DNA from: Rhodopirellula sp. P2
GTDB lineage: Bacteria; Planctomycetota; Planctomycetia; Pirellulales; Pirellulaceae
Direction of reading: 5' to 3'
NCBI RefSeq assembly: GCF_028768465.1
Contig: NZ_CP118225.1
Coordinates: forward strand, 1,903,001-1,967,000
Length of the DNA: 64,000 bases
Each line of letters begins with the position of its first letter. Position 1 is the first letter of the stretch. Shown piece after piece: positions 42,449 to 50,966 of the stretch. The translations under genes were made by a program, and so were the position numbers. Under the pieces are notes generated by a model. It saw only the letters and a list, made by a program, of their open reading frames with translations, was not told the origin of the DNA and did no database searches.

Positions 42449-43546
42449 ATGAAACGCCGCCGAGTTCTTCAAGCCGGACTGGGCTTGGCCATGGGGACAC
42501 CCTTGTTTGCTGCCTTCCGAGAGGGCCGTTTCGATGTTGCCGCGGACGTACTGGAACAAGCGACTGCCTCTGGGCTCGTTGAGTCCGCAACGTTTTGTGT
42601 GCGTCGAAAAAACGATGCTGTTTCGCAAGCTTTTGGAGAGCGGGCATCGGTGGACGCCAGCTTTTTGCTGGGGTCGATTTCCAAGCCTATTTCGGTGGCG
42701 GCGATCCTCTCTTTGCTCGATGCGGGTGAATTCAAACTGGATGATCATACCGTCAAATTTCTGCCTGAGTTCAAAGGGAATGGCCGAGAATCGATCACGA
42801 TGCGGCAACTCTTGACGCATGTTTCTGGACTGCCCGATCAGTTGCCCGAGAACGCGAAACTGAGAGCGGCTCATGCGTCTTTGTCGGATTTCATTGCTGC
42901 CGCGATTCGAACCCCGTTGCTGTTCCAACCTGGGGCAAGATACAGCTATTCCAGCATGGCCATTTTGGTGGCATCTGAAGTGGCTCAGCGGATCTCGCAA
43001 AAGCCCATTGCCACCTTGGTGGACGAAGTGGTCTGTCAGCCGTTGGGGCTCGAACAGACCGCTTTGGGGATCGGTCAACTGGACAAAGACTCCTTGATGC
43101 GGAGTCAGGTCGAACATGCGGCACCGGAATCGGGCGCGGGAGACCCCACCACCAAGAATTGGGATTGGAATAGCGATTTTTGGCGTCAGCTGGGAGCTCC
43201 TTGGGGCACCGTCTTCGCATCGGCAGGGGATGTCGCTGAATTTCTCAATGCGTTCCTGCATCCGGAAGGAAAGATGCTGCAAGCCGAGACAGCACGCACC
43301 ATGATTGCAAACCACAATCCGCCCAACATCAAACCGCGGGGGTTGGGATTTGATTTGGGGAGCGATTTGAAGGGCCCCGACCGTAGCGACGTTTTCGGGC
43401 ACACCGGTTCGACCGGCACCATTTGCTGGGCCGATCCCACCACCGAAACCATCTGCGTCGTGCTGACAACGCTTCCTGGCCGAGCGATCACGCCGCACCC
43501 TCGTGAACGGGTGTCCCGCTGCGTCACTGAAACGCTGCCGTCCTGA
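42449..43546 (+). CDS. Exported serine hydrolase, beta-lactamase/class C PBP fold
   Basis: A 365-aa protein with a Tat-like N-terminus (MKRRRVLQAGLGLAMGTPLF). The beta-lactamase-family fold (PF00144) is shown by SxxK in LLGSISKPIS (Ser 76, Lys 79), MRQLLTHVSGLPDQL, the YxS/N motif in GARYSYSSMAILVA (Tyr 167), and the HTG-type third motif in VFGHTGSTGTICW. Members include esterases, D-aminopeptidases and PBP-like enzymes; antibiotic resistance cannot be inferred. Start ATG 42449. It is followed by a repeat-containing spacer and then priA, apparently unrelated. Confidence 0.9.
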   Translation: MKRRRVLQAGLGLAMGTPLFAAFREGRFDVAADVLEQATASGLVESATFCVRRKNDAVSQAFGERASVDASFLLGSISKPISVAAILSLLDAGEFKLDDHTVKFLPEFKGNGRESITMRQLLTHVSGLPDQLPENAKLRAAHASLSDFIAAAIRTPLLFQPGARYSYSSMAILVASEVAQRISQKPIATLVDEVVCQPLGLEQTALGIGQLDKDSLMRSQVEHAAPESGAGDPTTKNWDWNSDFWRQLGAPWGTVFASAGDVAEFLNAFLHPEGKMLQAETARTMIANHNPPNIKPRGLGFDLGSDLKGPDRSDVFGHTGSTGTICWADPTTETICVVLTTLPGRAITPHPRERVSRCVTETLPS

Positions 43547-43647
43547 TCCGTTTGAAATTCGTTTCGCTCTTTGGGCCAAGCCATTTGGGTGGAGTGTGAG
43601 CGAGTGGGCCGAACCGTTGGCGAGAACGGACCTTGGGATGGTGTCAT

Positions 43648-43755
43648 CCATCATCAGGGAACGATCGCCGGCCATGCGAATCGCAGCGTCGCGGCGAGAA
43701 AGAGAAAGAGAAGGCGATTCGGGGCGGGGCAGGGCAGGGCAGGCAAGGCGTGTGA
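43648..43755. repeat. Family D copy 3 and GGGCA microrepeat
   Basis: ATCATCAGGGAACGATCGCC and GGCCATGCGAATCGCAGCGT (43650-43690) are a shortened family D element. A purine run (GAGAAAGAGAAAGAGAAGG) and three GGGCA units (about 43728-43745) follow. This fills much of the gap 43547-43831 upstream of priA. Confidence 0.65.
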
Positions 43756-43831
43756 CCAGACGTGTCACGGGTGAGGGCGATGATGGATGGGTTATCTTGC
43801 GCCCGCCGGGAAGAAAAGGAGCTCACACGTT

Positions 43832-46222
43832 ATGTTGTCTGAATCATCGTTGTCCAATCTGGGCGATCCGACTCTGAACTTGCCTCCTTTTGCCGCCGCT
43901 TCCGTGCCCGCTGACTCGTCCTCGTCCGAACCGACCCAGAACGAATTGTTCGAAACCGATCCTCCCCCGTGGGAGTTGACGGTTGGCGAAGACGTTCAGC
44001 TTGCGTCGATCGTGTTCGCTCGATCGCCACACGGGCCTTACGACTACCGAATCCCGGATGACTTGCTGGATGTCCTCCGCCCGGGGATGCGTGTGGGCGT
44101 GCCACTGGGGCATCGTAAAAAGCCAACCCCCGGTTGGTGCGTGTCGATCAAGACGGGCAACGCGGCGCAGCAAAAACTTCGGGACGTGGCCGAGGTCATC
44201 GATGACGAACCGCTGTGCGATGCGGCGCTGGTTCGGTTGGTGATGTTCATCGCTCATTACTACCAGGTCCCCGCTGGCCAGGTCTTTGACACGTTGATCC
44301 CTGCCAGCGTTCGCGACAACGCGGGCACGCGGAAAACGACTTACTTCCGACCGGCACCGGGGCTGACCGAAGAGCAAATTGCCAAGCTGCCATCCAAGCA
44401 GCAATCGGCGATGCGGTTCTTGATCGCTCAAGATCGACCGATGACCGCGGCAGAACTCGCGATCATGGCCGAGTGCACCGAAGACCCCATTCGGCGGTTG
44501 CGAAAGAAGGAGTTGTTGGTGACCGAGGTGCGACGAGAGCTCAGTCAGAACATCCGCATTCGGGCCCAGTCCAACGATGGCGAAACCAAAAAATTGCATG
44601 AGCTGACAGCCCAGCAAGAGAACGCGTTGTCTCGCATCAATTCAGCGGTCGACAGCGGACGCGGTCGGACGTTGTTGCTGCACGGGGTGACCGGCAGCGG
44701 CAAGACGGAGGTCTACATTCAGGCGATCGAGCATGTTGTCAAGCAAGCGGGATCGGCGATCGTGTTGGTGCCCGAGATCAGCCTCACGCCTCAGACCCGA
44801 GGACGGTTCGAGGATCGTTTCGAGAACGTTGCGGTGCTGCACAGTCAAATGTCCGCTTCGGAACGTCACTTCCACTGGCAGCGGATTCGTCGAGGGGAAG
44901 TTCAAGTTGTCATCGGGCCTCGCAGTGCCGTCTTTGCACCGCTGCCGAACCTGGGACTGATCGTGATCGACGAAGAACACGACACCTCCTTCAAGCAAGA
45001 CAAACAGCCTCGCTATCACGCGCGCAAGGTGGCGCATGCCCGAGCGATGGCGCTGGGCATTCCGTTGGTGCTGGGGTCGGCCACGCCGTCGATGGAAGCT
45101 TGGCATGCGACGCAAACCGGGCATGCGGAACTGGTCACGATGTCGGAGCGGGTCGGCAATCGTCCGATGCCTGATGTTCAGTTGGTCGATTTGCGAGTCA
45201 AAGAAGAACGCGGCAAAGGCGGCGCGATCAGCCGTCCCTTGCACGCTGCCGTGGTGGAAACGTTGAAGGAAAAAGGCCAGGCGATTCTGTTGCTCAACCG
45301 ACGTGGTTACGCGACGACGATCCAGTGTCCCGCGTGCGGCACCGTGTGCGCCTGCCCAGATTGCGACATGCCCCTGACCCACCACCGTGACGGTGGCAAG
45401 GCGATGTGTCACTACTGCGATTACACGATTCCCACGCCGCCTTGGTGTCCCGCGTGTCGTTTCGATGGCATTCGTTACGGCGGCCTGGGCACGCAACGAT
45501 TGGAAATGGAAGCGAAGGCCCGCTTCCCTGATGCTCGCATCGCTCGAATGGACAGTGACACGATGAAGCGTGCCGGCAGTCACCAGCGGGTGCTGTCGGA
45601 GTTTCGGGCCGGTGAAATTGACGTGTTGCTTGGCACGCAGATGATCGCGAAAGGGTTGGACTTTCCCAACGTGTTGTTGGTCGGTGTGATCAACGCGGAC
45701 TCGGCGTTGCACTTCCCTGACTTCCGGGCCGCGGAACGAACGTTCCAGTTGGTCACCCAGGTCGCTGGTCGAACCGGACGTGGCGATCGCGGTGGGCGGG
45801 TGATTGTGCAGACGTTCACGCCGGAGCACCCCGCGATCCAAGCCGCGGCGAGGCACGATTATTTGAAGTTCGTCGAAGACGAAATGGTCAACCGCAAGAA
45901 GTTCAACTACCCGCCGCTGGGCAGTGTGGCTCGGATCATCATTCGCGGTCCCCTGGAAGACAAAACCGAGTCCGTGGCCGACGCGATTGTCGACCGCTTG
46001 GAAAAGGCCCGTGATCTACTCCAAGCGGAGGTCCGCATTCTCGGTCCCGCACCTCCACCGATCGTGAAAATCAGCGGCAAGTATCGTTTTCACTTGTTGT
46101 TGCAAGCCACCGAAGCCGCGGTTGTCGGGGAAGTCATCCGGCGTGGTTTGGCCGATTTCAAAGTCGACCCCAAAGAAGAAATTGAGTTCCTTGTCGACAT
46201 CGACCCCGTCAATTTGATGTGA
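43832..46222 (+). CDS. priA: Primosomal protein N' (replication restart helicase)
   Basis: A 796-aa helicase that recognises stalled forks and reloads the replicative helicase. The N-terminal DNA-binding domain has YDYRIPDDLLDVLRPGMRVG followed by VPLGHRKK. The SF2 helicase core has LLLHGVTGSGKTEVYIQ (Walker A) and LIVIDEEHDTSFKQ (DEEH), then the PRYHARKVAHARAMALGIPL block. The zinc-binding region CPACGTVCACPDCDMPLTHH...CHYCDYTIPTPPWCPACRFD carries the eight cysteines, followed by GTQRLEMEA. Start ATG 43832 with AAGGAG upstream; an in-frame ATG at 43787 is less likely. No obvious operon partner. Secure. Confidence 0.96.
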   Translation: MLSESSLSNLGDPTLNLPPFAAASVPADSSSSEPTQNELFETDPPPWELTVGEDVQLASIVFARSPHGPYDYRIPDDLLDVLRPGMRVGVPLGHRKKPTPGWCVSIKTGNAAQQKLRDVAEVIDDEPLCDAALVRLVMFIAHYYQVPAGQVFDTLIPASVRDNAGTRKTTYFRPAPGLTEEQIAKLPSKQQSAMRFLIAQDRPMTAAELAIMAECTEDPIRRLRKKELLVTEVRRELSQNIRIRAQSNDGETKKLHELTAQQENALSRINSAVDSGRGRTLLLHGVTGSGKTEVYIQAIEHVVKQAGSAIVLVPEISLTPQTRGRFEDRFENVAVLHSQMSASERHFHWQRIRRGEVQVVIGPRSAVFAPLPNLGLIVIDEEHDTSFKQDKQPRYHARKVAHARAMALGIPLVLGSATPSMEAWHATQTGHAELVTMSERVGNRPMPDVQLVDLRVKEERGKGGAISRPLHAAVVETLKEKGQAILLLNRRGYATTIQCPACGTVCACPDCDMPLTHHRDGGKAMCHYCDYTIPTPPWCPACRFDGIRYGGLGTQRLEMEAKARFPDARIARMDSDTMKRAGSHQRVLSEFRAGEIDVLLGTQMIAKGLDFPNVLLVGVINADSALHFPDFRAAERTFQLVTQVAGRTGRGDRGGRVIVQTFTPEHPAIQAAARHDYLKFVEDEMVNRKKFNYPPLGSVARIIIRGPLEDKTESVADAIVDRLEKARDLLQAEVRILGPAPPPIVKISGKYRFHLLLQATEAAVVGEVIRRGLADFKVDPKEEIEFLVDIDPVNLM

Positions 46223-46479
46223 TCGAGTTCGGTCTGCGCGCGACTCGGTGAGGGCTCGAAGGTGCGAGCCGCGTTCCCGTTCTCAAGGGGCTCCAATGCC
46301 CGCTGGAAACCGGACGCTTGAACGAGGTCCCAAACCGAATTCCTACGACGGCCCCATCCATCGCGATGATTGCCCACGGATCATGCACCCGCGATCTTTT
46401 AGCCCGCCCCCATTTTGAAATTTGCACTTTGAAATTCGCAATTTGCAATCCTCCCAGCTCATCGCTCGCCACCTGTCGC

Positions 46480-46625
46480 CGCTCCGCGGCTGGACGAGCG
46501 GAAGGGGTGACGACCGAGACCTCGGGTTGAAAACCCGAGGCTGACGGATGTCACCGCTCCGCGGTTGTTGGTTCAGCCGGACACACGCAACCAGTCGCGG
46601 AGCGACGGAAGCCTTGGGTTTTCAA
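46480..46625. repeat. Single diverged copy of the 4171-5565 repeat family
   Basis: CCTGTCGCCGCTCCGCGGCT, CCTCGGGTTGAAAACCCGAGG, CACCGCTCCGCGGTTGTTG, CCAGTCGCGGAGCGACGG and CCTTGGGTTTTCAATCCAAGG occur in this order, the same elements as in the tandem array at 4171-5565 but as one unit. The rest of the 664-nt gap 46223-46886 has a G8 run near 46643 and no supported gene. Confidence 0.8.
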
Positions 46626-46886
46626 TCCAAGGCCATGCTTCCTTTGGGGGGGGGCAGCGCGTTTTCAAGGAGGGGGTTCGGTGGAGCCCATGCTGGGACC
46701 TCCTGTTGCTTGCGAAGACACTTGGCGAGAAAGTTGGGGGGACTCCATCCGGATGCGCAAATGAGTGGTGACAAATTTTCACGTTGCTGGATCCGTCCCA
46801 GGGTTGTTAGTGACACACGATCGGATGACTTTCTTCGCCTGTGAGGGAAGGGCCGTCGCTCACTTTGAAAATGTTGGAATCGACAC

Positions 46887-47513
46887 ATGGATGTGTTGCA
46901 TTGTTTGGGAACAACCGATCCGTTGTTCGACGTGATTCAGGAGATCCGTCGAGATGGATCCGAGCAGACCGTTTATGGCTACGACGAATACAGCCATCAC
47001 TACCTTTTGAAATGGCAAGGTCAGTCGCTCGGGGCGCTGACGGTTCAGGCAGCCGCGAATGGTCGGCTGGATTGTGAGGATCACTATCCCGCGGTCTTGT
47101 TGGAACAGCATTGCGACGAGCTGATCGCGACTTGCAAGTTGCGGATTCGACGTGGGCCGAGCACACCGATTCAAGCTCTTCGGACGCTGGTCCGTCGTGC
47201 TTGGGAAGATCAGCTGAGCATGGGGAAACGGATCTCGATCGTCAACGCGGACGTGCGCATGCAAGCGTTTTACCGCCGCATCGGGTTCACGTATCTGCCT
47301 GGGTTTGACTTCGTTCATCCCGAATTGCAAACGCCAAGCAACGTGTTGTTGATGGCCGTGGATGCGAGTCAGCGTTCGTATTGCCAGGATCTGTTCGATG
47401 GCATTCCCAAACAAGTGAATCAACAATCGCTTGTGGAGCTGTGCTGTGGATCGTTTGCCCAAACCGGTGCGGTCGCCAAAGTTGGCTCGCTGGGATTGGA
47501 GGCGGTGGCATGA
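46887..47513 (+). CDS. GNAT-fold N-acyl amino acid synthase-like protein
   Basis: A 208-aa cytoplasmic protein. It shows YEYSHHYLLKWQGQSLGALT-like strands (DEYSHHYLLKWQGQSLGALT, about 33-52) and the GNAT-like second half LVRRAWEDQLSMGKRISIVN, followed by YRRIGFTYLPGFDFVHPELQ. That combination resembles FeeM/LuxI-type N-acyl amino acid synthases, which use acyl carrier protein or acyl-CoA donors. Residue-level catalysis is not established here. The stop overlaps the next ATG (ATGA, 47510-47513), so the two are translationally coupled. Start ATG 46887 has weak upstream purines. It could instead be an ordinary acetyltransferase. The pair plus the convergent XRE gene suggest a regulated small-molecule pathway. 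Confidence 0.7.
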   Translation: MDVLHCLGTTDPLFDVIQEIRRDGSEQTVYGYDEYSHHYLLKWQGQSLGALTVQAAANGRLDCEDHYPAVLLEQHCDELIATCKLRIRRGPSTPIQALRTLVRRAWEDQLSMGKRISIVNADVRMQAFYRRIGFTYLPGFDFVHPELQTPSNVLLMAVDASQRSYCQDLFDGIPKQVNQQSLVELCCGSFAQTGAVAKVGSLGLEAVA

Positions 47514-48529
47514 ACGGAAAAATCCTCTCTTACTCTGCCGGGTCCACGTCGCTGGACCCTTACAAGTTTCGGGTCATCGACAGTGGGCAGCCGGCTGAAA
47601 AGATGCAGCGACTGGTGAGCACCTTTCCGTCGCTGCAACCGTTTTTCGTCGATCCATCGCAGTCGTTGGTGGTGGACGCTTACCCGGCATCCTTGGGTGG
47701 CATGGAGTCGATGACTCGCGTGATCACCTACCTGCATCCGCCCACCTGCACTCGCGCCTTGCGACTGGCGGCAGCGGAGAATCGACGGGTGGTGTTTGTC
47801 GCTCAACCGTTGGCCGGGGCGGATCTGTTGATCCAAGCTCTGAGAACCCAAATGGATTGGCCTAGCGAATTGCTTTGGGCGACGGGCGGGTACCCATTGC
47901 CTGCCTCTTTGCAGCGAAGCGTGGATGGATGGTTGGCTGAGCGAGGTTGTCGCCTGTCGGTGCTGCAAGCTTACGGGGTGGCGGAACTGGATCACACGCT
48001 GATGGCGTCGATGCATCGCGATCAGGAGTCACGGCCGATTTACCAATTGGTCGATCCGAGATTGGAATTGGATGCGGCGCAGAACCGGTTCGGCGGAGAT
48101 TCCGGGGCGAGCGACCAGGTTCGCTTTCGCGGAGAGAAACGAAAGAACCACGATCGCATTGAATCGTTCGGCACCGGGTATCACATTCACGGCAACCCGT
48201 CGCTGTACGGCGAGGGGGCTCTGCAGTGGCTCGAACAATGGCAACCGGAAGACTGGATGAACCACACCGGATTCTGGCGTGAGTGTGGTCGAGCCATTGA
48301 GCTTCAGCAGCGGAGCGGACGGTCGTCGAGTGCGCCGGTTTCGGTGAACAGCTTGAGTTGGTCGGCGATGACGTCGTTGCCAACCGGAGTTCGTTGCCAG
48401 CCGGTCGAGCACTATGAATTCATGTCGCGAAGCGGCATGTCATGGATGGAAAAGCCGAAGTGGAACGCGGCAGCGTTCACGCAGCCCGGCGAACAAGCGA
48501 ACGTTTCGCTGGCCGCTGCAGCCGCTTGA
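47510..48529 (+). CDS. Reduced AMP-binding (adenylate-forming)-like protein
   Basis: A 339-aa protein starting at ATG 47510 in a 4-bp overlap with the upstream gene. The middle has features of adenylate-forming enzymes: GGYPLPASLQRSVDGWLAER, LSVLQAYGVAELDHTLMAS (compare the A5 YGxTE motif) and PIYQLVDPRLELDAAQNRFG. The N-terminal P-loop and the C-terminal subdomain with the catalytic Lys are not evident, so it is shorter than a standard ~500-aa acyl-activating enzyme. It may be a degenerate or accessory subunit. Its 3' end overlaps the convergent XRE gene by 53 bp. Family assignment is tentative; coupling is seen directly. Confidence 0.6.
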   Translation: MNGKILSYSAGSTSLDPYKFRVIDSGQPAEKMQRLVSTFPSLQPFFVDPSQSLVVDAYPASLGGMESMTRVITYLHPPTCTRALRLAAAENRRVVFVAQPLAGADLLIQALRTQMDWPSELLWATGGYPLPASLQRSVDGWLAERGCRLSVLQAYGVAELDHTLMASMHRDQESRPIYQLVDPRLELDAAQNRFGGDSGASDQVRFRGEKRKNHDRIESFGTGYHIHGNPSLYGEGALQWLEQWQPEDWMNHTGFWRECGRAIELQQRSGRSSSAPVSVNSLSWSAMTSLPTGVRCQPVEHYEFMSRSGMSWMEKPKWNAAAFTQPGEQANVSLAAAAA

Positions 48530-49520
48530 CCATCGACAGAAGATTTTGAAACATCCGTCGGCGAAGGGACGCCTTGTCAACGGATTTGATCAATGTCGTG
48601 AAGTGCTTGAACGTGGACCAATTCGAATACTCTTCCTTCGTCAAAATTCGCGAATCTTCCCCGAACCAAAAGAGAGGGTAGTCGAACTCTGGTTCAGCGG
48701 CTGGTTCGGCGACGAAGCCAATCGTGCTCAGCCTTCGCTCGTTCAGAGGGCTTGCTGAAAACGAGACCATTTCGAAGTCAGACCGATTGGGATGCTCTGC
48801 CAGCGCCGCGACCTGCGTGAACGCGACAAGACTGAGTGACTCTGTGACCTGATACCAGGGACGACGACACTGGTTGGTGAACTCCGTGACGGAATCGAGC
48901 AACAAGTATTGCGATTGATCCACCAGGTCGTCCGCCGAGATGTCCAGCCAGGCTAATTCTCCGGCCCGGAACGCGCGAAAGGACTCCGCCGTCAACGGCA
49001 GCGTGATGCTGACTCCACCGACGGTCTCGTCATAGCGATCCAAGCGAATGCAGGCTGGATTCCTTCGCCACAATTCGACGTACCTTTGTTCGTAGCGAAA
49101 GTACACCTCGTCAATCGCTTTGTCACGCAACAGTGCGTGATGCTGGCTTTGCGTCGAACCCCATTTTTGAATTTGAATGCTGAAGTTCTCTCGCAATTGT
49201 CGAACGATCTCGATGACCTCGGCTTCGTTGCGGCACAGGCTGCCCTGATCGAAGCGGCGATGGGTTCGGAAGCGGTCGGCAATGGACCAGGGCAAATCCG
49301 CGAACGCATCTTGGCCGGTGCCGGGGTCGATGCGAATCAATTGGTCCGATTCCATCCCCAGTGCAGTGGCGATTCGGCGCATGGTACCGAGAGAAACATT
49401 TTGACCGGATTCTGCGAACTGGACGGTCCGCGAGGACACGCCTGCCCGCATCGCGAGTTGCAGCTGCGACCACCCTAAACTTTGGCGAACCTGCTTGAGC
49501 TGAGCGTTGGCGTGAGCCAT
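48477..49520 (-). CDS. XRE-family regulator with a GNAT-like C-terminal domain
   Basis: A 347-aa protein. Residues 7-62 are an XRE/Cro helix-turn-helix (LKQVRQSLGWSQLQLAMRAG, VSSRTVQFAESGQNVSLGTM, RRIATALGM). The rest (about 130-300) is predicted-mixed alpha/beta with RRNPACIRLDRYDETVGGVS and WLDISADDLVDQSQYLLLD. It resembles a GNAT or acyl-homoserine-lactone-synthase-like fold, perhaps a ligand-sensing domain, but this is by general pattern. Start ATG 49520. It faces the two-gene GNAT/adenylation-like unit and overlaps its end by 53 bp. A structured leader lies about 87 nt upstream of its start. It is likely the regulator of the neighbouring pair. Confidence 0.75.
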   Translation of the reverse strand: MAHANAQLKQVRQSLGWSQLQLAMRAGVSSRTVQFAESGQNVSLGTMRRIATALGMESDQLIRIDPGTGQDAFADLPWSIADRFRTHRRFDQGSLCRNEAEVIEIVRQLRENFSIQIQKWGSTQSQHHALLRDKAIDEVYFRYEQRYVELWRRNPACIRLDRYDETVGGVSITLPLTAESFRAFRAGELAWLDISADDLVDQSQYLLLDSVTEFTNQCRRPWYQVTESLSLVAFTQVAALAEHPNRSDFEMVSFSASPLNERRLSTIGFVAEPAAEPEFDYPLFWFGEDSRILTKEEYSNWSTFKHFTTLIKSVDKASLRRRMFQNLLSMVKRLQRPAKRSLVRRAA

Positions 49521-49606
49521 TCAAAAACCTGTCTTTTTCGTTGAAATGGAACCCGTTTGCGCCTCTTTTGCGCACCCGGGATTCTGCCGCTCGCTATTTT
49601 TTCGCC

Positions 49607-49684
49607 AGCCAGTCGCTCCTTCCGAGGCGAATCGTCATTCGCTATGCGATAACGGGGCATTGTCTCGCATGCGAGCGACTGGCT
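49607..49684. ncRNA. Candidate three-way-junction RNA or structured operator
   Basis: An outer 12-bp perfect stem (AGCCAGTCGCTC 49607-49618 with GAGCGACTGGCT 49673-49684) encloses two hairpins: GCGAAT-CGTC-ATTCGC (49627-49642) and ATGCGA-15 nt loop-TCGCAT (49644-49670). Such nested perfect pairing is unlikely by chance. On the minus strand it lies 87 nt upstream of the XRE start and would be in its leader. On the plus strand a CTTTTGCTTTTGG tract follows. It could be a riboswitch, attenuator or small RNA. Around it, 49521-50006 has a C8 and a G9 run and no gene. Confidence 0.55.
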
Positions 49685-50006
49685 TTTGCTTTTGGCTCCC
49701 CCCCCTTCCGATTCACCTGGAGAAGGTTGAGGCGTGCCGCCTGGCTCACGTGCGAACGAGCCAGTGTAGCTGGGTGGGCCAGGCATTCGAAGCCTGCTCG
49801 AGTTGTCTTGTTCAGGGGAGGCTCCCTGAATCTCCGAGTCCGCTTCCGATTTTGGGGCGCAGGCGAGATGGATTGGCAGAGCATGGGCAAGGAGGGGGTG
49901 GTCGATCTCTGAAGGGGGGGGGCGGCGAGCGTGGCCCGTCTGGGAACCAAACTGAGTTAGGATGTGCCGCGTCGTTACGCCTGTCACTCCCAAGGGATAA
50001 CTCACC

Positions 50007-50966
50007 ATGCCTGCTTTTCATGTTCAGCGGTCCCAGACGATTGACGCTGATATTCGCGATGTTTACGACGCGGTCAGGGACTATTCGACCTGGACCCGTT
50101 GGTCGCCTTGGTTGCAGGTGGATCCCGATGCGGAGGTGACCGTCAGCGAGCCATCAAACGAAGTCGGTGCGACTTATCGCTGGAAAGGCGAATTGGTCGG
50201 GGAGGGCTCGATGGTGCATCGTGACCTTCAGCCGCCGAAGAACTCGTCGGCGAACGCTTCGGTTCAAGCCGACCTGGCTTTCATCAAACCGTTCAAGTCG
50301 CGATCCAAGGTGGAGTTCAAGATCGAACCGGTCGCGACGGATGGTCGACCGGGATCCAAGATCACCTGGCACATGCGAGGCAAGTTGCCTTGGTTTTTGT
50401 TCTGGATGCGATCGATGATGGAAATGTTCGTGGGGATGGACTACGAGCGAGGGTTGTTGATGTTCAAGCAGTTTGTCGAAACCGGCGAAGTGCTTTCGAA
50501 GCTTGAGATCAAAGGTGTGGTCAACGAACCCGATCGCAGGATCATTGGCCAACGAGGTGGCTGCACGATGGATGACATCGGTCGCCACATGACCGCGACG
50601 CTGGAACGCGTCAAACCACACTGTCGCGCCGATGACGAACGCGTGCAAGAGTGGGCCAGCCTGTATCACACGACCTCGGACCTGCGCAAACGATGGTTCG
50701 ATTACACGGCAGGTTACTTGGCCGATGCGGGCACGCCCGTTCCGACGGACTGCGTGGCTGACACCGTGCCGGCAGGGAAGTTTCTGTTGGTCCGGCACGT
50801 GGGGGACTACGCGCATCTCGGCAACGCTTGGTCCGGCGGAATCCAGTTCATCCGGTACAAGAAAATGAAGATGGCCAAGGCGATTGGCTGTGAGGTCTAT
50901 CGCAACGACCCGGAAACCACCGAAACCAAAGATCTGATCACCGATGTTTACATCGCCTTGAAGTGA
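50007..50966 (+). CDS. SRPBCC + GyrI-like ligand-binding protein
   Basis: A 319-aa protein with two known ligand-binding folds. Residues 1-155 are SRPBCC/polyketide-cyclase-like (VQRSQTIDADIRDVYDAVRD, then YSTWTRWSPWLQVDPDAEVT and TYRWKGELVGEGSMVHRDLQ). About 165-319 are a GyrI/AraC effector-binding-like domain (VAGYLADAGTPV-type strands; FLLVRHVGDYAHLGNAWSGG; CEVYRNDPETTETKDLITDV; YIALK). Such fusions bind small hydrophobic molecules. ATG 50007 has AAGGGA upstream. Its end overlaps the convergent cobB gene by 19 bp. The ligand is unknown. Confidence 0.85.
   Translation: MPAFHVQRSQTIDADIRDVYDAVRDYSTWTRWSPWLQVDPDAEVTVSEPSNEVGATYRWKGELVGEGSMVHRDLQPPKNSSANASVQADLAFIKPFKSRSKVEFKIEPVATDGRPGSKITWHMRGKLPWFLFWMRSMMEMFVGMDYERGLLMFKQFVETGEVLSKLEIKGVVNEPDRRIIGQRGGCTMDDIGRHMTATLERVKPHCRADDERVQEWASLYHTTSDLRKRWFDYTAGYLADAGTPVPTDCVADTVPAGKFLLVRHVGDYAHLGNAWSGGIQFIRYKKMKMAKAIGCEVYRNDPETTETKDLITDVYIALK

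Noticed and set aside
42449-43546. Antibiotic-resistance beta-lactamase
   Set aside because: The fold family is broad (esterases, peptidases); no resistance-specific feature is visible.
42386-43768. Minus-strand frame of 460 codons over the serine hydrolase
   Set aside because: The plus strand carries the SxxK, YxS and HTG motifs of the beta-lactamase fold; the minus frame is a composition effect.
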